Made by a program: the position numbers and the translations under genes
Assembly (NCBI GenBank): GCA_039105265.1
Contig: JAPFFF010000051.1
Coordinates: 868,001-932,000, forward strand
Length of the DNA stretch: 64,000 nucleotides
Origin: Tritrichomonas musculus
Taxonomy: Eukaryota; Parabasalia; Tritrichomonadida; Tritrichomonadidae
Direction of reading: 5' to 3'
The notes under the pieces: generated by a model
Told to the model about the DNA's origin: nothing
Seen by the model: the letters and a program-made list of their open reading frames with translations, nothing else
Database searches by the model: none
Shown: positions 58,801 through 64,000 of the stretch, piece by piece
How the letters are laid out: each line of letters begins with the position of its first letter
How positions within the stretch are numbered: the stretch's first letter is position 1

Positions 58801-60844
58801 TCCGAATCATCTTGTTGAATTGCCAACAATAATATGCAAAGACATAGATGAAAGAGATCAAAAAATATTGGATGAAGTTCTATCTTTTTATCTGCTTAAT
58901 ATTCCAGTTCTCGTCATTCTTCGTGATTTGATTGAAATAAACAAAATTAAAGACGACATCCTTAAAATTGGAGTTGATATCGTTAATGTTTTCGATGGGA
59001 AAAATAATCAGATAAGTCCAGAATCAATTGCTGGAAAAAATGGCTCTATTTCATTGGGAACAAACTTTTGTGGCCGAGGATCAAACATTGAAGCCAAAGG
59101 GAATCCTTTACATGTCATTGTTTCTTATTATTCGTCGAATGTTCGTGTGATGCAGCAAGCTTTTGGAAGAACTGCACGAAACGGAAATGAAGGATCATGT
59201 CGTGTAATTTGTCTTCGTGATCAATTCATTCAATCAAATGAAGTGCTCAATAATAAATCAATAAAAGATGTTTTAACTGAAATTGATCTCAAAAAGGCAA
59301 AACAATCAAAGTTCATTCATCATTATCAGAAAAAGTTGAAATGCATTTACCAAGATAAAATAGATAAGCAAGAAATAGAAAAAGATTTTGCTTCAAAATT
59401 GAAAGAGTCAAGAATAAATGTTAATCGAATTGTTGCATATACATACAAATATCCTATTTGTATGTCAATTGACACTTTTTTAAGTATCCAAGCACAAAAA
59501 ATCTTTTCAATTTACAACTGTCCTAATTCTAAATACACATGGATGCTGTTTCAAAGATATGTTCGTGAAATGATTCTTGAATCATGGTCTTTGATGATTG
59601 AAAAAGTTGATCGTGATTATTTCATTCTTAAAAAGAAAGACAAAACTCTTACATATAAAGATTATTTAAAAAAAGAAGTGAAAAATTTGAAAGAACAATT
59701 AAATCAATATTTACCAACTCATAAAGACATTAAATTTATCGACATTTTCAAGTCAGTCTTTGAAAAAGTCAATGAAACATGGAATGTTCAATTTAAAAAT
59801 CTTTACAACAATGCTTTATCAATTAATGACTTGCCTTTTAAAACGACTTTATTCCCTAATTCGTTCGTATCAATCAACTTTGGTGTCATGTTCTTCTCTC
59901 TGTTGGACGAATCAGGAGCAGTAATCAACAGCATGGACAATGACAATACAAATGCATTCATTAAAGATCCTGAAATTTCATATTTTAGACTGAAAGAAGG
60001 CAGAAAGTTTTTTGTTAGCATCACTGAAAAGATTGATGACATTTTCAACAGAATCTGCTCGACAATTAGCGAATTAATTGAAAGTTACATTGGCCTGAAA
60101 TTCTTCATGAGAAGAACGATAGCCGGCTGTGAATTTGGTATTTGTTATGATTTGTTTTTATCGAATAAAAACTTTGATGGAATGAATTGCTTGATTGATA
60201 AGAATCCACTTTTTGTATTCACAATCCACACAAAAAGTTCAACAGCAATTCTTGCGGGAATATTAATTGTTGTTCTTGTTTATATTGGAAAAATTGTCAA
60301 AATTGTTTTGGAAGTCATTCAAAACATAGCAACACATGGAATTAAAATTGTTGCAAAAAATGCACTTTTATATGCAGTTAAATGCTTATGTGAAAATAAA
60401 GCTGGCGACAAAATTAATGACCTTCTTTCTAATGTAATTAATGTTCTGAAAGAAGCGTTAAATGCACAAATTAATAATATAACTGCTTTTCATGCAAACT
60501 TGGCAAATAAATTTACTGAAATATTAAAAGTGATAGATGAAAATAGGTTTTCTAATCTGATCGATTTGCTTTTGGGAAAGCTGGGTGCTTCTTTCGTTAT
60601 GAATGAATCTTTGAAAGACGTTTTTGAAGAATTTTTCCCAAAGATACTCAAAATAGGACTCTTGGTTTTCATGCTGCTGGTTGCCTTCTTTTCTAATTTT
60701 AATCATAAATTGGCTCTCAACGGAAATGATAAAAAGTATAACTACCAAGATAGATCTGTCGATTTCGATGATTCCAATGACAAAGACAAATCCATTAAAG
60801 ATAGCAAGTCTCTAATTGATTCACTTGATAAATCTAAATCATAA
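55832..60844 (+). CDS. SecA-like DEAD-type ATPase with two C-terminal membrane segments
   Basis: This 1670-residue protein has a SecA-type motor core. Walker A is TGEGKS (480-485), where SecA has TGEGKT; STVTNFEALYL follows, and DEAD lies at 630-633 within LLIDEAD. The SecA hallmark GFTGTIGN (961-968) is followed by YNLSAFRIPRYNP, matching GMTGTA...YNL...IPTNRP. TNFCGRGSNI (1077-1086) equals TNMAGRGTDI, and QQAFGRTARNGNEGS from 1108 equals QLRGRSGRQGDPGSS, with the Arg residues in place. So ATP binding and hydrolysis are expected. Residues 1-400 are unlike bacterial SecA. The segment between DEAD and GFTGT holds the place of the preprotein cross-linking domain and includes a Glu-rich stretch. 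Residues 1472-1495 and about 1605-1624 are hydrophobic and may anchor the protein. The SecA C-terminal zinc finger is absent. Role (translocation, unfolding, defence) is unknown. Confidence 0.9.
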   Translation: MPLLDPLQQFYFCYHSKSNHSKEQESQISNFSFFLEYFPTAIQNLHCKSITFESHVIFEKYFLKNISFLNKKYKLSISQEEINELQITDYFYYFYMKLNQINQTGLSKFNGTYYQIDSETSLNIFEPFTTYSKIRRWYFTDSSFAILSVNYSLTTNDQDFKDILSLIQLEASFLKSLGLTLVLCYYIDYGSKINQSIFDFLLFIQEGLFSEIHMNIDHTQKNINSSHLQFLRNISENINKLFPINEKNKFFGYFYLYISYSDQLNKEFKVETQYPYFNQYYYSSNLETAIKTVRKTLTEPFIYCNSGFQINMIRVNICEIPLYDEMYDNDSLSPSRISKIESCYVSADDFMRWKGSRVEILFDDDSIYYANFNDLHLTKPELYVDDTLLLIKRDKEIHNVIDQIISKSNEFQPNEDDLKELDFKKKENIINLIAKLSFSIKTLYKIDLRRNQLFLIYEACKSCLFSEVMSEKGFVYQFETGEGKSVIIRLIAAILALKGKSVQIVTSNIHLAKRDYVESHKFYDIFKITSSVLLHKNEKKEPANMKDKDFLINYREAFNDNNFNDDQFENSLKMNFPVCGFGNNKKIIDNCPKIVYSTVTNFEALYLTMTEYLPMKEINEIFGQKILLIDEADTILIDDLANGTILSRPIQSNAEQLLTFVYQCKMGKLSPKNIDKIIEYFGLKRDNSKFDYFSKYDDLNLEIKKSKDDRVNNAKKVLDMAFSTRLVTISDLVFLLDKIWYKQKDDEMIGEVNNLYKDKERIYYKADSHTIDFVSFICQTKIHKPNPTTIKQIIQKVWPESKDINEDQIRYMFREIKMVHDDEFTNGKIYSIENKKKKNKGRDSFMKTIVNVASKIINVNNEIERKAIDKIIEKSGKDIKEEETEEEEIEKEFDVVPFDYSNKGILEKNKEFSGFIQQFIAIKEMTNNPEMKGKIKVKNLSLNSLFVSHPLFVKLYKSVCGFTGTIGNEKDEKLLKEQYNLSAFRIPRYNPNHLVELPTIICKDIDERDQKILDEVLSFYLLNIPVLVILRDLIEINKIKDDILKIGVDIVNVFDGKNNQISPESIAGKNGSISLGTNFCGRGSNIEAKGNPLHVIVSYYSSNVRVMQQAFGRTARNGNEGSCRVICLRDQFIQSNEVLNNKSIKDVLTEIDLKKAKQSKFIHHYQKKLKCIYQDKIDKQEIEKDFASKLKESRINVNRIVAYTYKYPICMSIDTFLSIQAQKIFSIYNCPNSKYTWMLFQRYVREMILESWSLMIEKVDRDYFILKKKDKTLTYKDYLKKEVKNLKEQLNQYLPTHKDIKFIDIFKSVFEKVNETWNVQFKNLYNNALSINDLPFKTTLFPNSFVSINFGVMFFSLLDESGAVINSMDNDNTNAFIKDPEISYFRLKEGRKFFVSITEKIDDIFNRICSTISELIESYIGLKFFMRRTIAGCEFGICYDLFLSNKNFDGMNCLIDKNPLFVFTIHTKSSTAILAGILIVVLVYIGKIVKIVLEVIQNIATHGIKIVAKNALLYAVKCLCENKAGDKINDLLSNVINVLKEALNAQINNITAFHANLANKFTEILKVIDENRFSNLIDLLLGKLGASFVMNESLKDVFEEFFPKILKIGLLVFMLLVAFFSNFNHKLALNGNDKKYNYQDRSVDFDDSNDKDKSIKDSKSLIDSLDKSKS

Positions 60845-61242
60845 TAAAATTTATTGTCTTATCTTGCATAATAATAACTCTAGTATATCATGAATTTTTA
60901 TATTTTTATATTTTAATAAAGCTTTGCATATTGCTGTAAAAAAAGAGATAATAAAAAAAATGAATTTTGGAATAAAATATTTAATACAGAGTAGATGCAA
61001 CTAAAAGAGAATTTATTCTCAAAAAGTTTGTTTTTCTGAGGTTTATACATTTTTATTTGAGAGAGTTGCATCTATACTTCCAATGCTAAAAAAATGGAAA
61101 ATTTCACTTTTTCTTAGAAGTTGGTATATGGAAATTTTCAGTATTGAAAAAGTTCAATTTTAATTAGAAAATATTCGTGTCATTCATTTTTTTTCCAAAA
61201 TTTTAAAAATTTCCATCTAATAAAAATGGTTCATTTATACAT
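60845..61242. other. intergenic region with a small inverted repeat
   Basis: About 0.4 kb. AGATGCAACT near 60993 and AGTTGCATCT near 61065 are inverted partners with GAGAA/TTGAGAG words inside, possibly a relic of a short foldback element. No gene is seen. Confidence 0.45.
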
Positions 61243-63486
61243 ATGACAGACCAAGAATTGGGAGGCCTTATTCAGAAAATAATGGATGACAAATATAATT
61301 GCAATTCCAAAGAAATCGAGACAATTCTATTCAAATATAAATTAAGTGAAATAGAATTTTTGAAAATAATAAGCTTAAAAATCAAAATAACAACACAGAA
61401 CGTTGATCATATTTATCAAAAATTCAATGGATTCGAAATGCTTCAAGAATCATGCGTCTTTTATAAAGAAATCGTTGATGATTCATCAGTAAAACAACAG
61501 AATTTTCTGAATATTCACATTTTAAACTATTTATTAACACATTTGGATTCATCAAATATTGCCATGTTTGCAATTTATTCAAATTTATTTTTAGTTGATA
61601 TTGATATTACTTCATTTTATCAAATTATTTTCACGCATTGTTTAGGATGTCCACACTCAATTTACGAAATTTCATTATTTTTGAAAGAATATAACACTTT
61701 TCATGACAATTGTAAATTGATCAAAGATATATTATTTAAATATCGCAAAAGATATCAAGGTCAATGGGAAATAAGTACACTTGAATACTTTCTAAAATAT
61801 TTCAACATAATTGAAGATGAAAATCAACCAAAAGCAAATGTACAACTAAAACATGAACGATTTCAAAAAGAAAAAACGAAAACATTTGAACTTATAAAAA
61901 GCAAAGAAGTGTTTAATCCTCTTTATAAAAGTATTATAAATGATGATATTGATGAATTTAGCAATTTATATAGAAAATTTAATATGAACACAGATGATTT
62001 TATATCCAATTCAGTTAAAACAGGAAATTATTGGCCATTTGACAAAAACAAGATGAATCTAATTGACTTGTCGGCATTTTTTTGCAGTATAAAAATCTTT
62101 AAATATTTGTTTTTAAATCATGCCGATCTTACATTAGATTCAATTGATTATGCTATTGCTGGTGGTAACACTGAAATAATTCGAATTTGCATTCAAAAAG
62201 GATGTAAAATATCATTGAAATCATTCGAAATGTCGATAAGATATTATCGAAATGATATTTTATCTTGGCTAATTGAAAACAACAGATCTATTTTTATGAA
62301 AGGAATTAATGATATTGCATGTTATTCAATCTATTATTCAAACACGGAAGCATTTTTAATAATTTTAGAAAATACTAATTCATTTCAATATGGAAGAATG
62401 GATTCATTCACATCATATGAAAAAGAATGGCTTAAATTAATTGTAACTGTTGAACCAGTTTATTCAGACATTATCAAAGAAATTGACTCAATTTATTTCA
62501 ATAGGCCTCGATTTGGAGGAAACTTTATATTAAAGCACCCAAAGTATTTAGTCAGTCCATTGTTTTGTTCAATAGAATATTTTTTAAGAGAAAAAGGTAT
62601 ACTTGATCAATACAAAGATACTTTACTTATTCCTCCATTTCCAAACAAGTTAGTCATAAATTATATTCGGCGTTTTTCTGGTAATACTAGATTGCTTCTT
62701 TATGGTTTTTTCTCAATTGAATTTATAATATTTATCATTAAGAAGAGGCCTATATCATTCATTAATAATAAAAAAGAACTATGCATGAAAGCACTTGAAA
62801 TGCATGATATGAATTTCATTAGAGAATTAAGGAAATATTATCCAAAAGTTATAGGACTAGTTTTAAGAAGATTGACAGAATATAAAGGAATGATGAGTGA
62901 TGATAGCTATTATTATAATTATTGTAATCATAAGAGTTATAAAAAATATTTATTGGATAACAAGAAATTTATCGATAAAGTTTCAAATCATTCTGTTTTA
63001 TCAAAATTGTTGAAATCTGCATGTTTCACCAATAATATACCAATTATGGAATATCTATTTCAATTTCAACATGTTGATGTTAATTTATTCCTTCCATTTA
63101 ATCAAAAAGGTCCACATAATCATTTGGTTGAAAGACAATCACTACCAATTATTAAATTTCTGTTGAATGATAAAAGAATTGATGTCAATTACACCAATGA
63201 AAAACATGAAACATTATTTTGTTATGCATGCAAACATAATTATATTGAAATTGTTGATTGGCTTTTATATGATAAAAGAATAGATATTAATATTCCAGAT
63301 GAGAATGGAAAGATGCCTTTTTTAATAGCGTGTGAAAATGGAAACTATGATATTGTGAAACATATACTTGATAAAAATCATTCTATTTTGAATGTCTCAT
63401 ATGATGAAAATTCACCTTTTGTACATGCAATTAAGGACAGAGATATTGAAACAATTAAGCTTTTAATTAAAAATAATGGCAATTGA
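61243..63486 (+). CDS. DUF3447/ankyrin-repeat protein, intact
   Basis: A 747-residue protein with the full trichomonad layout. A helical N-terminal region (1-200) is followed by DUF3447 (about 205-345; PLYKSIINDDIDEFSNLYRK, LIDLSAFFCSIKIFKYLF, SIDYAIAGGNTEIIRICIQK, SFEMSIRYYRNDILSWLIEN). A degenerate middle follows, then four or five C-terminal ankyrin units (about 570-745), such as HETLFCYACKHNYIEIVDWL and KMPFLIACENGNYDIVKHIL. It is a protein-interaction scaffold by family; no catalytic motif is seen. Unlike the two DUF3447 genes at the left of the window, the ankyrin part follows without interruption. It has its own promoter 0.4 kb downstream of the SecA-like gene, on the same strand. The first ATG in frame is used. 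Confidence 0.88.
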   Translation: MTDQELGGLIQKIMDDKYNCNSKEIETILFKYKLSEIEFLKIISLKIKITTQNVDHIYQKFNGFEMLQESCVFYKEIVDDSSVKQQNFLNIHILNYLLTHLDSSNIAMFAIYSNLFLVDIDITSFYQIIFTHCLGCPHSIYEISLFLKEYNTFHDNCKLIKDILFKYRKRYQGQWEISTLEYFLKYFNIIEDENQPKANVQLKHERFQKEKTKTFELIKSKEVFNPLYKSIINDDIDEFSNLYRKFNMNTDDFISNSVKTGNYWPFDKNKMNLIDLSAFFCSIKIFKYLFLNHADLTLDSIDYAIAGGNTEIIRICIQKGCKISLKSFEMSIRYYRNDILSWLIENNRSIFMKGINDIACYSIYYSNTEAFLIILENTNSFQYGRMDSFTSYEKEWLKLIVTVEPVYSDIIKEIDSIYFNRPRFGGNFILKHPKYLVSPLFCSIEYFLREKGILDQYKDTLLIPPFPNKLVINYIRRFSGNTRLLLYGFFSIEFIIFIIKKRPISFINNKKELCMKALEMHDMNFIRELRKYYPKVIGLVLRRLTEYKGMMSDDSYYYNYCNHKSYKKYLLDNKKFIDKVSNHSVLSKLLKSACFTNNIPIMEYLFQFQHVDVNLFLPFNQKGPHNHLVERQSLPIIKFLLNDKRIDVNYTNEKHETLFCYACKHNYIEIVDWLLYDKRIDINIPDENGKMPFLIACENGNYDIVKHILDKNHSILNVSYDENSPFVHAIKDRDIETIKLLIKNNGN

Positions 63487-63729
63487 ATACTTTTTGAGAA
63501 AAATATATATTTATAATTTATCTACCAAATAATCATCAATTGAATAAACAAATTAAAATAAGTAAAACAAGTAAAATCATTTCCTTGTTTTAAACTAATA
63601 TTAAGCTGATTATTATATGTACATCTGCTTCTTTTTTTTATAAACAGATAAATAAATTTTAATAAAAACTAATTTTATCTCTCGTCTTGTATTTTTTTTT
63701 TTTTTTTACTGTATATTAATATCTATATA

Positions 63730-63826
63730 AAGTGTGTCCACTATTAGGAAAGTTAAAATTGTGAAAACTCATTCAATATTTCTATGAGCTTATTCAAAAA
63801 ATGCTTTCTTAATTGTTGACGCACTT
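63730..63826. mobile_element. 97-bp MITE with TA flanks
   Basis: The left end is AAGTGTGTCCACTATTAGGA and the right end, on the complement, AAGTGCGTCAACAATTAAGA. These are imperfect inverted repeats of about 24 bp with four mismatches. TA lies at 63728-63729 and 63827-63828. It is the same length as the MITE at 11587 but has different ends. Confidence 0.6.
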
Positions 63827-63891
63827 TATTGTATTTAAAAGCATTTTAATTATCTGTTAAAGATTCTGAAATAAAAAAATGTATTTTTATT

Positions 63892-64000
63892 TTATTCACA
63901 AAAGAGTTGCATTCTATCAGCTAATGACCTAATAATTGTCACTATTAATCTTGCTTCATGATCATCTTCGCATACAAAATTAATTTTTTGATTATTTTTG
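63892..64000 (-). CDS. 3' end of an unrecognised gene, partial
   Basis: The minus strand is open from the window edge to a TAA at 63892-63894 and reads KINFVCEDDHEARLIVTIIR then SLADRMQLFCE. The composition is that of a real, folded protein end (alternating hydrophobics, then a helix). The segment recalls the closing helix of PH-like modules, but the piece is too short to name. Only 35 codons are visible. Confidence 0.55.
   Translation of the reverse strand, partial: KNNQKINFVCEDDHEARLIVTIIRSLADRMQLFCE

Overview
The window is very AT-rich nuclear DNA of a protist that reads like a parabasalid (trichomonad), most probably a Tritrichomonas- or Histomonas-like species. The evidence is the family mix: DUF3447/ankyrin proteins, BspA-type LRR_5 repeats, kinase-like domains fused to Sel1 repeats, very long coiled-coil proteins, a Polinton/Maverick fossil and hAT transposons. 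The large reading frames are uninterrupted with the standard code, with no intron of the trichomonad consensus seen. At several genes a TAAA lies across or just after the stop codon, the poly(A) signal known from Trichomonas vaginalis. Species assignment is inference.

Layout. 0-2.8 kb: a DUF3447 gene followed by stranded ankyrin units, then an Asn-rich NPF-motif protein. 3.6-7.5 kb: a nest of DNA transposons, a TA-flanked Tc1/mariner-like element split by two internally deleted hAT elements, each with perfect 8-bp target duplications. 7.6-10.4 kb: a kinase relic, a second DUF3447 gene and a start-less BspA-like LRR segment. 10.5-13.8 kb: a gene relic, a small EF-hand gene with a MITE at its start codon, and a hAT MITE. 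13.8-22.4 kb: a pseudokinase-Sel1 gene, three identical tRNA-Met genes, a Ser/Asn/Gln-rich protein, a 1005-residue coiled-coil protein and a charged Tyr/Gln-rich protein. 23.1-27.2 kb: two tandem PPP phosphatase genes that are mosaics of identical and diverged DNA. 27.4-37 kb: mobile DNA (a 480-bp MITE, a Polinton fossil, an intact hAT transposase gene, a foldback element). 37.6-50.1 kb: a tiny proline-rich protein with a C-terminal CaaX box, a coiled-coil protein, a 1430-residue kinase-like/Sel1 protein and a 1702-residue acidic repeat protein. 51.5 kb: a tRNA gene, probably Asp. 52.2-60.8 kb: a divergent pair, an unrecognised 1119-residue protein and a 1670-residue SecA-like ATPase with two C-terminal hydrophobic segments. 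61.2-63.5 kb: an intact DUF3447/ankyrin gene, then the 3' end of a minus-strand gene leaving the window.

How the genes work together. Trichomonad genes are mostly transcribed singly, and the only arrangement here that suggests a joint function is the divergent SecA-like pair sharing a 242-bp promoter region. This is my best candidate for an undescribed system: a SecA-type motor in a eukaryote with no plastid, carrying probable membrane anchors and lying next to a large partner of unknown function. The rest is signalling (kinase-like, phosphatase, Ca-binding), cytoskeletal coiled coils, ankyrin/LRR interaction proteins and layered transposon insertions.
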